From an uncultured Clostridia bacterium (GTDB taxonomy: Bacteria; Bacillota; Clostridia; Oscillospirales; Ruminococcaceae), in assembly GCA_946563605.1 (NCBI GenBank), contig CAMNVW010000027.1:1-11282 (forward strand): a stretch of DNA of 11,282 nucleotides, read 5' to 3'. Shown piece after piece: positions 1 to 6,423 of this stretch (the stretch's first letter is position 1; every line of letters starts with the position of its first letter). The notes below the pieces were generated by a model that was given only the letters and a program-made list of their open reading frames with translations, ran no database searches and was not told the DNA's origin. Made by a program: the position numbers and the translations under genes.

Positions 1-55
1 TCAATCCCTCCGTCTCGGCTCACGCCGAGCCACCTCCCTTTACACAAGGGAGGCT
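1..55 (+). repeat. 55-bp dispersed repeat, left copy
   Basis: This segment has an exact 55/55 reverse-complement copy at 11145-11199. It is built from two hairpins: a CTCGGC/GCCGAG-type stem around 14-29, and CCTCCCTT paired with AAGGGAGG around 33-54. It carries no coding frame. Elements of this look, ending in CAATCCCTC and CTCCCTTTACACAAGGGAG, are familiar as multicopy intergenic repeats in gut Clostridia; that part is recollection, not shown here. It begins at base 1, so the real element may extend further left. Confidence 0.8.
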
Positions 56-112
56 AAGGGAGCGTTTCATTTTGCGGTGCGGCAGCGGAAAAGATAAAAA
101 ATTTTGACAAGC

Positions 113-144
113 AAAAAGAGCATCGCTGAAGCGATGCTCTTTTT
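113..144 (-). terminator. Rho-independent terminator downstream of selC
   Basis: A perfect 14-bp stem (113-126 with 131-144) closes a TGAA tetraloop (on the plus strand), and both sides end in five A/T bases. It therefore reads as a terminator in both directions. On the minus strand it lies 4 nt past the CCA end of the tRNA-Sec gene and ends that transcript with a T-run. Confidence 0.9.
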
Positions 145-148
145 ATAA

Positions 149-245
149 TGGCGGAGGTGTGTGGGAATTGAACCCACCTATGCAGCTACTAACTGCAATT
201 ACTGGTTTTGAAGACCAGAGGGCACACCAGCACCCATCCACCTCC
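149..245 (-). tRNA. tRNA-Sec (UCA anticodon), selenocysteine tRNA
   Basis: This is the tRNA that carries selenocysteine to in-frame UGA codons; it is charged with serine, converted by SelA and delivered by SelB. Read on the minus strand, the 97-nt gene starts GGAGGTGG and ends in an encoded CCA (149-151) after discriminator G. The anticodon arm is CTGGT-CTTCAAA-ACCAG with anticodon TCA. The D arm has a 6-bp stem (two wobble pairs) with a four-base TGGT loop, and the variable arm has a 5-bp TGCAG/CTGCA stem; both are hallmarks of tRNA-Sec. The T arm is GTGGG-TTCAATT-CCCAC. The acceptor stem has seven Watson-Crick pairs, but the eighth, which bacterial tRNA-Sec normally pairs, is G238 opposite A160. 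selB and selA lie upstream on the same strand, which strongly supports the identity. Confidence 0.97.
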
Positions 246-257
246 AAATGCTAGAGT

Positions 258-286
258 AGTATAACATAAAATGATGAAATTAACAA
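258..286 (-). promoter_or_regulatory. Promoter of selC
   Basis: On the minus strand, TTGTTA (286-281) and TATACT (263-258) are separated by exactly 17 bp. The -10 box ends 12 nt before the first base of the mature tRNA, leaving a short 5' leader for RNase P. This gives selC its own transcription unit, independent of selA and selB. Confidence 0.85.
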
Positions 287-366
287 GCGTTTTCACCGGC
301 ATTTCTGGATAAATAGCAAAACACACAAAAACCCTGTAAATATTTCATAAATACTAGGGGAAAAAG

Positions 367-418
367 GAAAGACAAGACCGCGATTGTCCTCAAAAATGAG
401 GGGACGGTCTTGTCTTTC
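367..418 (-). terminator. Probable terminator after selB: 14-bp stem
   Basis: A perfect 14-bp stem (367-380 with 405-418) contains a small inner CCTCA/TGAGG pairing near its loop. On the minus strand the stem is followed by a five-T run interrupted by two C residues. It lies between the end of selB and the selC promoter, so it would stop selB read-through before selC. The plus strand has no T-run after the stem. Confidence 0.6.
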
Positions 419-647
419 AAAGGGATTTTAATTGAAAACAATATTGAACTGCGTTCAATCGCACTGACGTGCGTCAGCATCGAAACTGCTTTGTGCCCTA
501 TCCTTTTTTATTTTTATAGTATCTGTTGGGATATTGTCGCAAACCTAACCAAAGGCGCTGCCTTTGGAATCCGCCACCTTTTGAAAAAAGGTGGGCAAAT
601 CTAAAAGATATGCCCGACGAAAACTTTTATTTTTCGTTTTAAAAAGC
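419..647. repeat. Hairpin-rich non-coding stretch between selB and selC
   Basis: I see no gene here. The stretch holds successive inverted repeats: ATTGAAC/GTTCAAT (443-459), CTGACG/CGTCAG (464-477), CCAAAGGC/GCCTTTGG (549-567), CCACCTTTT/AAAAGGTGG (574-594) and GGGCAAATC/GATATGCCC with one mismatch (593-615). The last two share bases, so they would be mutually exclusive in RNA. The 574-638 part resembles, in the opposite orientation, the block at about 2594-2650 upstream of selB: a C/T hairpin around TTTTGAAAAAA followed by AAAACTTTTATTTT and CG. This suggests a dispersed intergenic element. The hairpin next to the selB stop may also help terminate that transcript. Confidence 0.55.
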
Positions 648-2534
648 TTATTTTAAAACGCGGGCGTCTCCGACTTTTTTGGTAATATTGCGTCTGTCCC
701 AGTACTCCAAAACAGCAACGGCAAATTTACGGGAAGTACCCATCAAATCGCGCATTTCGGCAAGGGTGATCTGACCGTTTTGAGCGATATGTTCCTTGGC
801 GAGCTCCAACGCTTTGTTGTAGTAATCAACGTGGAATAAAATCTTATCCTCCACACGAACGAGCTTTCCGGAATTTACCAGGGATTCGATTACCTGTTTA
901 AAGTTTTTCACCTTTGGAAAACGTACAGCGATTTGGTCAGGGGATTCAGGGGCGAATCCACCCTGCAAAAAGGCATTTGCAATCTCATCCTGATTGTTGT
1001 CGGTTTCTGGCTCAAAGTCGTACAGCGCGACACAGCCGTTGACAAGCTTCAAGAATTTGCGGTTGACAAGCGAGTCGGTGATTTTATCAACAACAGCCAT
1101 ATCCTCATATTTGAGGAATTTGCTGCGGAATTCGTCGCGCTTCATGCCGTCGCGCAGAGGATTTTCCTTGTGGTATGCCGTGAGCATCTTGACAGCGGCA
1201 TCCTTCAGGTGAGTGAGGTAATCATTGTGGATGACGATGTTGTCATTGACGCGGAAAGCGGTTTTATCTTTCACAAGTTTTTGAATCTGCTGGTCAAACT
1301 CTTCCTTTGGAATGGCGGTCTGTACCTGCAAAAAGTCAAGCGTTTCAAAACGGGAGGAATAATCGCGCAGAGCAACGCTGATTTTTTCTTTGTCTGAGCC
1401 GTTTTCCTTGATATGCAGCGATTCCAGCACAGCAGGGTCGTTGCGTTTGTGCTTAAACGGATTGGAGTCTAAGATCACGCCGCCGCCGATGGTCTCCAAA
1501 GGAGAATAAAAGCGCAGGACAAAGCGGTCGCCAGTTTTAACAGCGATTTCTTCCTCCAAGCGAAGCTGTGCATAGCAGCTTTCACCGGCAGAAATGCTGT
1601 CGCGATCCAGCAGCACTACCTTGCACAGAACATCCCTTGCGCCGTGATACAGATGCAGGCGCGTTGCGTTGAGAATCTCTCGCTCACAGTCTTTGAGGAT
1701 GTTGAGTTTGATGTCGATCATCATGGTGGTGTGCATGGATTTTGGTTTTGCAACCACATCGCCCTTGTTGAGGTCGCTCTTTTTCAGCCCCGCCAGGTTG
1801 ACGGCAACACGCTGTCCGGCATAGGCTTCCTCGACATCGTGGGAATGTACCTGAAGGTTGCGGATACGGCTTTCAATGCGGGAAGGGTAGATGGTGACAG
1901 CATCGCCGACCTTCATCTTTCCTTCGATCAGGGTGCCAGTGATGACGGTGCCGAAGCCCTCGACCGAGAAGATACGGTCAACAGGGATGCGGAACGGGAT
2001 GTCCATGTTTTTGATTTGGGTGTTTTTATCAATGAGGGCAAAGATTGCCTGACGCAGTTCGTCGATGCCTTCGCCGGTGTAGGAGGAAACGGCGATGATC
2101 TGTGCGTTTTCAAGGAAAGTGCCTTTGACCTCATTGCGTACATCGTCGCAGACAACCTCCAGCCAGTCCTCGTCCACCATGTCCTTTTTGGTGATGACGA
2201 TGATGCCCTCGGAGATGTTCAGCAGATTCAAAATGCCCAGATGTTCTTTTGTCTGCGGCATAAAGCCTTCATCCGCCGCAACGACCAAAAGTGCAAGGTC
2301 GATGCCGCCGGCGCCGGCAAGCATATTTTTGACAAATTTCTCATGTCCAGGCACATCGATGATGCCGGCTTTTTCACCGTCAGGCAGGTCAAGATAGGCA
2401 AAGCCCAGCTCGATGGTAATGCCGCGCTTTTTTTCTTCTTTGATGCGGTCGGTTTCAATGCCGGTCAATGCTTTGATCAGGGCAGTTTTGCCGTGGTCAA
2501 CGTGTCCGGCGGTTCCAATGATAATGTTTTTCAT
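648..2534 (-). CDS. selB: SelB, selenocysteine-specific translation elongation factor
   Basis: SelB is the EF-Tu-like GTPase that binds Sec-tRNA-Sec and, through its C-terminal winged helices, the SECIS hairpin of selenoprotein mRNAs. It thereby directs selenocysteine to UGA codons on the ribosome. The 628-residue protein shows G1 GHVDHGKT (10-17), the RGITIELGF switch I region (38-46), G3 DVPGHE (60-65), G4 TKKD (115-118) and a G5-like SSYTGEG. EF-Tu-like beta-barrel domains and about 250 residues of winged-helix C-terminus follow. Its length matches the family (E. coli about 614). Two ATGs lie close together at 2540 and 2534. The AAGGA box is directly against the first and 6 nt before the second, so I take 2534. 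It lies 415 nt downstream of selA and upstream of selC, a classic sel cluster. Confidence 0.97.
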   Translation of the reverse strand: MKNIIIGTAGHVDHGKTALIKALTGIETDRIKEEKKRGITIELGFAYLDLPDGEKAGIIDVPGHEKFVKNMLAGAGGIDLALLVVAADEGFMPQTKEHLGILNLLNISEGIIVITKKDMVDEDWLEVVCDDVRNEVKGTFLENAQIIAVSSYTGEGIDELRQAIFALIDKNTQIKNMDIPFRIPVDRIFSVEGFGTVITGTLIEGKMKVGDAVTIYPSRIESRIRNLQVHSHDVEEAYAGQRVAVNLAGLKKSDLNKGDVVAKPKSMHTTMMIDIKLNILKDCEREILNATRLHLYHGARDVLCKVVLLDRDSISAGESCYAQLRLEEEIAVKTGDRFVLRFYSPLETIGGGVILDSNPFKHKRNDPAVLESLHIKENGSDKEKISVALRDYSSRFETLDFLQVQTAIPKEEFDQQIQKLVKDKTAFRVNDNIVIHNDYLTHLKDAAVKMLTAYHKENPLRDGMKRDEFRSKFLKYEDMAVVDKITDSLVNRKFLKLVNGCVALYDFEPETDNNQDEIANAFLQGGFAPESPDQIAVRFPKVKNFKQVIESLVNSGKLVRVEDKILFHVDYYNKALELAKEHIAQNGQITLAEMRDLMGTSRKFAVAVLEYWDRRNITKKVGDARVLK

Positions 2535-2540
2535 AGTCAT

Positions 2541-2949
2541 TCCTTCTTAACTGGTAAATGAAACAGAAAGTTTTTGGTCGAGCTTTTTTAACCGGTTTCG
2601 TTCGTTAGAGCGAAAATAAAAGTTTTACTCAATTTTTTTCAAAAAATTGTCCAGTCCAGAGTGAAACTCTGGTCGCACTTCGCAAAGTGCGAAATACCTT
2701 TATCGTCAGGCGCATTTTTGAAAGTTTGAAAACTTTTTGCAAGAGAAAAAGTTTTCAAAAACAAACCATCCTCAAAAATTATCCAGTGGATGATTTTTGA
2801 CAGCTTGGAACAGGACACCATTCGTGGCAAGCTGAGTCTGCACTCTGTTTTACGTTGGAAGTCGCATTTTTGCTTTTGCGGTACAAACGGTTTTGTTTGG
2901 TTTCTGTATTCTTTGGTTTCGCTCGTTCAAGAAAAAGAACAGCAGTCCC
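2541..2949. repeat. Hairpin array in the selA-selB gap
   Basis: No convincing gene lies in these 409 nt. The stretch is a chain of inverted repeats: an A/T hairpin around 2631-2649, CCAGAG/CTCTGG (2656-2672), TCGCACTT/AAGTGCGA (2673-2692), GAAAACTTTTT/AAAAAGTTTTC (2728-2756), and a 13-bp stem with one wobble at 2772-2800. A near-direct repeat GGTTTCGYTCGTT occurs at 2594-2606 and 2915-2927, close to both edges. Taken together this looks like an inserted non-autonomous element or nested intergenic repeats rather than an ordinary operon spacer. It may reduce or separate selB transcription from selA. Confidence 0.5.
2604..2632 (-). promoter_or_regulatory. Weak candidate promoter for selB
   Basis: On the minus strand, TTGAGT (2632-2627) and TCTAAC (2609-2604) are 17 bp apart, about 70 nt upstream of the selB start. 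The -10 matches consensus at only four of six positions, and it lies inside repeat-like sequence. It matters because the hairpins in the selA-selB gap could cut off transcription from the selA promoter. Confidence 0.25.
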
Positions 2950-4344
2950 CTATTTCTGGCAGCAGGCTTTGATGCTCTGTGCAACGCTTTCAAAGTGGTG
3001 CTCGTCGATGGTGCGGACATCCAGCAGCAGACGGTCCTTGGAGATACGTGCAATAATCGGCAGCGGAGAAGCGGAGCGCAGGCGTTTTTCCAAAACGTCC
3101 AGAGAAACGAAAGCAGGATTGACTGCAACAACTGCGCTGCGAATCATTTGGGTTGGTACGGAACCACCGCCGACCTGTCCGAAATCTTCGGTCAGATAAG
3201 CGCTGTAACTGCCGTCGCAGACAGCATTCAGGCACTCGAGCAGGCGTTCGCCTTTTGGAACCAGTGTGTCCATCGTTGCGGTAATCATGCGCAGGGTCGG
3301 GTTGTTTTTGAATACCTCCTCAGGGTCAAGGTATTCGCGCAAGGTCGCTTCCAGTGCGGCGAGGGTGAGCTTGTCGATACGAAAAGCGCGTGTGAGCGGA
3401 TTTTTCTTCATCGCTTCGATGTATTCGCGCTTGCCGATGATGATGCCTGCCTGCGGTCCGCCCATCAGTTTGTCGCCGGAGAAGCTGATGACGTCCGCAC
3501 CGGATTTCATAGCGTCCAAAACATTTGGCTCGTCCGCAATGCCGTATTCCTCCAGACGGATCATCGCACCAGAACCGAGATCATAAATGACTGGAATGTT
3601 GTGCTCGTGTCCGAGATGTACCATCTCGTCCAAGGAAACCTCCTCACAAAAACCCATGATTTTAAAGTTGCTGGTGTGAACCTTTAAAAATGCACCGGTG
3701 TTTTCGGTGATGGCATTTTCATAGTCGCGCAGGTGGGTTTTGTTGGTGGTACCTACCTCCACCAAGGTGCCGCCGCTCTGTTCCATAATTTCCGGTACAC
3801 GGAATGCGCCGCCGATTTCCACCAGCTCTCCACGGGAGGTGACAACCTCTTTGCCCTTTGCCATGGTGCTCAATACCAGCATGACAGCGGCAGCATTGTT
3901 GTTGACAACCATAGCGTCCTCAGCACCGGTCAGTTTGGTGATGATGCTTTCCACATGGGAATAACGGCTGCCGCGGCTGCCTTTACTGAGATTGTATTCG
4001 AGGGTGTTGTAATCCTGCGCAACGCTCTGAATCGCCTGGACAGCAGCGGTGCTGAGCTTTGCGCGTCCCAGATTGGTGTGCAGGACGATACCGGTCGCGT
4101 TGATGACCGGACGAAGGTTCATGGTCGTTTTCTGTTTGACAGTGAGGGTGACCTGTTCGCAGATATCCTGCGGTTCAACAGATGGTTCTTCTCCTGCAAG
4201 GATCTGCTGCCGCAGCGATTCAATCACTTCGCGGACAGATTCGGTTAGGACAGCGTGCTGACAGGAAAGCGATACAAGCTGCGGATTGCGCAAAAGTTCA
4301 TCTACTTTTGGAAGCTTTCTTAAAAGCTGAGAATTAACGCTCAT
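2950..4344 (-). CDS. selA: SelA, L-seryl-tRNA(Sec) selenium transferase
   Basis: SelA is the pyridoxal-phosphate enzyme that converts Ser-tRNA-Sec to Sec-tRNA-Sec using selenophosphate. The 464-residue product matches the usual family length (E. coli 463). It has the N-terminal SQLLRKLPKVDELL region, the RPVINATGIVLHTNLGRA segment, and the PLP-lysine motif SGDKLMGGPQAG with Lys292 (E. coli Lys295). I start at ATG 4344 because MSVNSQLLRKLP aligns with the E. coli N-terminus. The reading frame stays open upstream to a TTG at 4371, and a GAAAGG box lies at 4357-4362, 12 nt from the ATG, so a slightly longer form is possible. selB follows on the same strand. Selenophosphate synthetase (selD) is not in the window and must be encoded elsewhere if the pathway works. 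Confidence 0.97.
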   Translation of the reverse strand: MSVNSQLLRKLPKVDELLRNPQLVSLSCQHAVLTESVREVIESLRQQILAGEEPSVEPQDICEQVTLTVKQKTTMNLRPVINATGIVLHTNLGRAKLSTAAVQAIQSVAQDYNTLEYNLSKGSRGSRYSHVESIITKLTGAEDAMVVNNNAAAVMLVLSTMAKGKEVVTSRGELVEIGGAFRVPEIMEQSGGTLVEVGTTNKTHLRDYENAITENTGAFLKVHTSNFKIMGFCEEVSLDEMVHLGHEHNIPVIYDLGSGAMIRLEEYGIADEPNVLDAMKSGADVISFSGDKLMGGPQAGIIIGKREYIEAMKKNPLTRAFRIDKLTLAALEATLREYLDPEEVFKNNPTLRMITATMDTLVPKGERLLECLNAVCDGSYSAYLTEDFGQVGGGSVPTQMIRSAVVAVNPAFVSLDVLEKRLRSASPLPIIARISKDRLLLDVRTIDEHHFESVAQSIKACCQK

Positions 4345-4364
4345 GCGATCATCATACCTTTCAT

Positions 4365-4445
4365 AGGACAAAATTTATTTTTGTGTGGACGGGAAAATCC
4401 GTCTTTTTTGTACACAATGGTTGATTTTTGGAAGTGGTTTGTCCT
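4365..4445 (-). promoter_or_regulatory. Structured 5' leader of selA
   Basis: The roughly 96-nt leader can fold into nested stems on the minus strand: TTGTGT (4417-4412) with ACACAA (4386-4381), enclosing GACGG with CCGTC. An outer AGGACAAA/TTTGTCCT inverted repeat (4445-4438 with 4372-4365) ends 2 nt before the GAAAGG box of selA. The 5' half of the outer stem overlaps the expected transcription start, so only part may exist in RNA. In E. coli a SECIS-like hairpin in the selAB leader binds SelB and represses synthesis. An analogous role here is inference from position and folding only. Confidence 0.4.
4388..4409 (+). terminator. Terminator-like hairpin facing plus strand
   Basis: GACGG (4388-4392) and CCGTC (4399-4403) enclose a short loop and are followed by six T residues on the plus strand. 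It would stop transcripts running antisense through selA before they reach the sensor operon. The stem is only 5-6 bp, and the same bases form the inner stem of the selA leader. Confidence 0.4.
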
Positions 4446-4446
4446 C

Positions 4447-4475
4447 ATTGTACCAAAAAAAAAGGTGCCGTGCAA
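4447..4475 (-). promoter_or_regulatory. Promoter of selA
   Basis: On the minus strand, TTGCAC (4475-4470) and TACAAT (4452-4447) are separated by exactly 17 bp that include a nine-T run. Transcription would start near 4440. The promoter is divergent from, and about 50 bp from, the plus-strand promoter at 4525-4553. Confidence 0.85.
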
Positions 4476-4524
4476 TCACTGCGGGAAGATAAATGAAAGT
4501 TTTGGCTGTGAGCGCGCACAGAGA

Positions 4525-4553
4525 TTGAGTAATATTACAAAACATGGTATAAT
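4525..4553 (+). promoter_or_regulatory. Promoter of the sensor-MNT-HEPN operon
   Basis: TTGAGT (4525-4530) and a perfect TATAAT (4548-4553) are spaced by 17 bp. The start would fall near 4560, about 50 nt before the first start codon. No other convincing promoter is seen before the MNT and HEPN genes, so all three genes are probably one transcript. Confidence 0.85.
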
Positions 4554-4611
4554 AAGTTCAAACCCAAAAGTCAAACACAAAGACAACTTTACAGAAAAAG
4601 GAATGATAGAT

Positions 4612-5427
4612 ATGTTAAACCGCCTGATGACGTCGAGAAGGGTGAGGGGATTTTTGCTGACCCTCTCAATCTTGTCGGCAATCGTGGCAGCGCTTTCAGT
4701 GTTTATCCCTCTCAACCAGAGAAAATCTGCGATAAACGCGCTGGGCAGACAATCATTGTCGGAAACAACCTCGATTGCGCTGTCGATTGAATATTATAAT
4801 GGACCGCGCATCCAGTCGCTGATTGATTATCCGAGTACAACGGCTTTTTACCGGAGCTTATGCGGATTCCTTGCGCGGGCAAAGGACACGCTTTCTTATG
4901 ACAGAGCGTATATCCTGTATCAGGATGAGGAGGACAACATTGTCTATCTGGCTGATGCAAACTACGGAGCAAATCGCACAGCCTCAGAGGATTACCGCAA
5001 AATCGGCGACAGCTACGATGAAGAACGCTATACCAGAAAATGCTACACCATTTTAAATGAGCAGTTTACGGGCAGAAGAAAAGAAGCATTTGTACCGGAA
5101 ATTCTCGATAACAGCTATATCACCTCCTACCTGCCGATTAAAAATGCAAAGGGAGAGGTTATCGCCATCTTGGGTGTGGACGCACGTTTGAAGTATTCCG
5201 ATTTTACAAGGTACGGACCGATCAATTTTGAACAGACGGCAACTGTCAGCGGAGTGATTTTCCTGCTGAGTCTGGTGCTGTTTGTGCTGTGCATGGACAA
5301 AGGAATCAGTGAGGAAGAAAAGGAAAACAGATGGAGAAAGCGCAGAGGCTTACCGCCGAAACCGCTGAAAAAAGATAAGATCGTCGTGGATACGTTGGAT
5401 GACATCGACCCCAATGACTATCTGTAA
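4612..5427 (+). CDS. Two-TM membrane protein with Cache/PAS-like extracytoplasmic domain
   Basis: I cannot assign a function by name. The 271-residue protein has a transmembrane helix at about 14-34, an extracytoplasmic region of about 170 residues, a second helix at about 209-227, and a basic, then acidic 44-residue cytoplasmic tail. The middle region has the feel of a Cache/PAS sensory fold: a YDRAYILYQDEEDNIVYLAD strand pair, then SYLPIKNAKGEVIAILGVDA, as in ligand-sensing domains of chemoreceptors and sensor kinases. There is no kinase, HAMP, methyl-accepting or cyclase domain after the second helix, so any signal must pass to a partner. AAAAGGA sits 9 nt before the chosen ATG; the ATG at 4603 is too close to it. 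The next gene starts 26 nt after the stop, in the same operon. Confidence 0.8.
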   Translation: MLNRLMTSRRVRGFLLTLSILSAIVAALSVFIPLNQRKSAINALGRQSLSETTSIALSIEYYNGPRIQSLIDYPSTTAFYRSLCGFLARAKDTLSYDRAYILYQDEEDNIVYLADANYGANRTASEDYRKIGDSYDEERYTRKCYTILNEQFTGRRKEAFVPEILDNSYITSYLPIKNAKGEVIAILGVDARLKYSDFTRYGPINFEQTATVSGVIFLLSLVLFVLCMDKGISEEEKENRWRKRRGLPPKPLKKDKIVVDTLDDIDPNDYL

Positions 5428-5453
5428 TGGGGTTTAGGAAAGGTGGAAGAAAA

Positions 5454-5765
5454 ATGAATGAGCGTTCAGACAAAATCATAGAAGAAACTGTGACGAAAAT
5501 TGTGGAGTTGGTTTCGCCAAGCAAGGTCATTGAATACAACACCAAGTATGATATGGAGGGGAACGTTTCATCATTTAAACTGTGCATTGTCGGAAAGATT
5601 ACCGATAAACGCAAACTGCTGACCCGTATTTTTGACGAGGTGGACAGCGACATCCCTTACGATGTGTTGCTGTACACAGACGAACAGTTTGAAGTGTTGA
5701 AGGATAACGTCGATGCTTTTGCTGCTCATGTCAACCAGAAAGGCAGGGTGTGGTATGGGAAGTAG
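5454..5765 (+). CDS. MNT-like (minimal nucleotidyltransferase fold) protein, degenerate
   Basis: This 103-residue protein looks like the small nucleotidyltransferase partner of HEPN proteins. It has an N-terminal helix (about 5-20), then SPSKVIEYN where active members read as a strand followed by GS, then a helix and the PYDVLLYTDEQFE strand (68-80), and it ends in QKGRVWYG, like the family's EGRVLY-type tail. The catalytic signature is missing: GS is replaced by NT (29-30), and the SDxDLLV segment by SFKLCIVG (40-47). Only the third acidic position, Asp70, seems kept. In type VII HEPN-MNT systems the MNT protein neutralises HEPN by AMP transfer. This one looks catalytically dead, so it would act by binding if at all. 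The family call rests on the fold-like pattern and on the HEPN neighbour. A GGTGG box is 7 nt before the ATG. Confidence 0.65.
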   Translation: MNERSDKIIEETVTKIVELVSPSKVIEYNTKYDMEGNVSSFKLCIVGKITDKRKLLTRIFDEVDSDIPYDVLLYTDEQFEVLKDNVDAFAAHVNQKGRVWYGK

Positions 5766-6231
5766 ATCCAGAATGCACAACGCGAATGACAGCCGCCGCT
5801 ATTATGATTGGCTGGAACGCTCCAGTCAGGATCTGATCGCCGCGAAGATCCTTTCGGAGGATGACCGCTGTTACCGGCTTTCCGCCTTTCATTGTCAGCA
5901 GGCGATTGAAAAGGCGCTGAAGGCGTACATTCTGCTCAAGTCGGATGTGTTGGTGGATGGACACAACCTGACATGGCTTTGCCGTCAGGCAAAAAAATAT
6001 GACAAGGGTTTTCATCAATGGTTCGATGAAAGTGCCGACCTCAACCAGTGCTATGTAGAAACGCGGTATCCTGCCGATATTGAGCAGGAATATACCTATA
6101 AAATGGTGCGCAACTTCTACCGTATGGCAAAGGAAATGTACCAGTACATCTTTGCGGAGATCGACAAGGAGTTTGACCGCAGGGAAAAAGCGGAAGAGGA
6201 TGCGGTATTCTACGCAAAATATGGAGATTAA
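5755..6231 (+). CDS. HEPN-domain protein (partner of MNT-like protein)
   Basis: HEPN proteins are small helical-bundle proteins, often RNases or nucleotide-binding partners of MNT proteins in toxin-antitoxin-like pairs. The 158-residue product has the family core: a YYDWLERSSQDLIAAK helix, then RLSAFHCQQAIEKALKAYIL (41-60), then GHNLTWL (69-75) and ETRYPAD (102-108), and a long C-terminal helix. Arg41-x4-His46 fits an R-x(4-6)-H spacing, but I cannot say from sequence that it is the nuclease motif. AGGG lies 6 nt before the ATG at 5755, which overlaps the MNT gene by 11 nt and implies translational coupling; a start at 5773 is also possible. The charged tail after about residue 137 is rich in Glu, Lys and Arg. 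A strong terminator begins at the stop codon. Family call is firm; toxin activity is inference. Confidence 0.88.
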   Translation: MGSRSRMHNANDSRRYYDWLERSSQDLIAAKILSEDDRCYRLSAFHCQQAIEKALKAYILLKSDVLVDGHNLTWLCRQAKKYDKGFHQWFDESADLNQCYVETRYPADIEQEYTYKMVRNFYRMAKEMYQYIFAEIDKEFDRREKAEEDAVFYAKYGD

Positions 6232-6270
6232 GAAAAGGTTCGCTGTTTTTACAGCGAACCTTTTCTTTTT
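6231..6270 (+). terminator. Strong terminator of the sensor-MNT-HEPN operon
   Basis: A perfect 15-bp stem (6231-6245 with 6252-6266) with a six-base loop is followed by T residues to 6270. It begins at the last base of the HEPN stop codon. Confidence 0.93.
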
Positions 6271-6395
6271 GCAGTGCAAAAAATGCACAGCAGAAAATGC
6301 AGTGCAAAAAATGCACAGCAGAAAATACAGTGCAAAAAATGCACAGCAGAAAATGCAGTGCAAAAAATGCACAGCAGAAAATGCAGTGCAAAAGA
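6271..6395. repeat. 28-bp tandem repeat array, four copies plus a partial
   Basis: Four head-to-tail 28-bp units start at 6271, 6299, 6327 and 6355, nearly identical (unit three begins with A instead of G). A partial fifth unit from 6383 degenerates into a variant GTGC/GCAC hairpin up to about 6414. Each unit holds GTGCA-A5-TGCAC, a 5-bp inverted repeat, extended by TGC/GCA across one A-A mismatch. The array fills the space between the HEPN terminator and the promoter of the CRP-like gene and has no start codon or RBS of its own. The period is not a whole number of codons, arguing against a coding repeat. Possible roles are a protein-binding array or simple expansion of a palindrome. Confidence 0.95.
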
Positions 6396-6423
6396 TGGAG
6401 TGCAAAAACTGCACGCCATCACC

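Noticed and set aside
144..149. TATAAT on the plus strand as a promoter
   Set aside because: It falls at the end of the selC terminator and no -35 box lies at the right distance.
1644..2561. 305-codon open frame antisense to selB
   Set aside because: It lies wholly opposite the clear selB gene, has low-complexity composition from reverse-reading, and shows no family motif.
2893..4248. Long plus-strand frames opposite selA
   Set aside because: They mirror the selA coding sequence and have no recognisable domain or ribosome binding site.
4381..4611. N-terminal extension of the sensor protein to position 4381
   Set aside because: The promoter lies inside it at 4525-4553, and the ATG at 4612 has a good ribosome binding site followed directly by the first membrane helix.
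6271..6395. CRISPR array
   Set aside because: The units are contiguous 28-bp copies with no unique spacers, and no cas gene is present.
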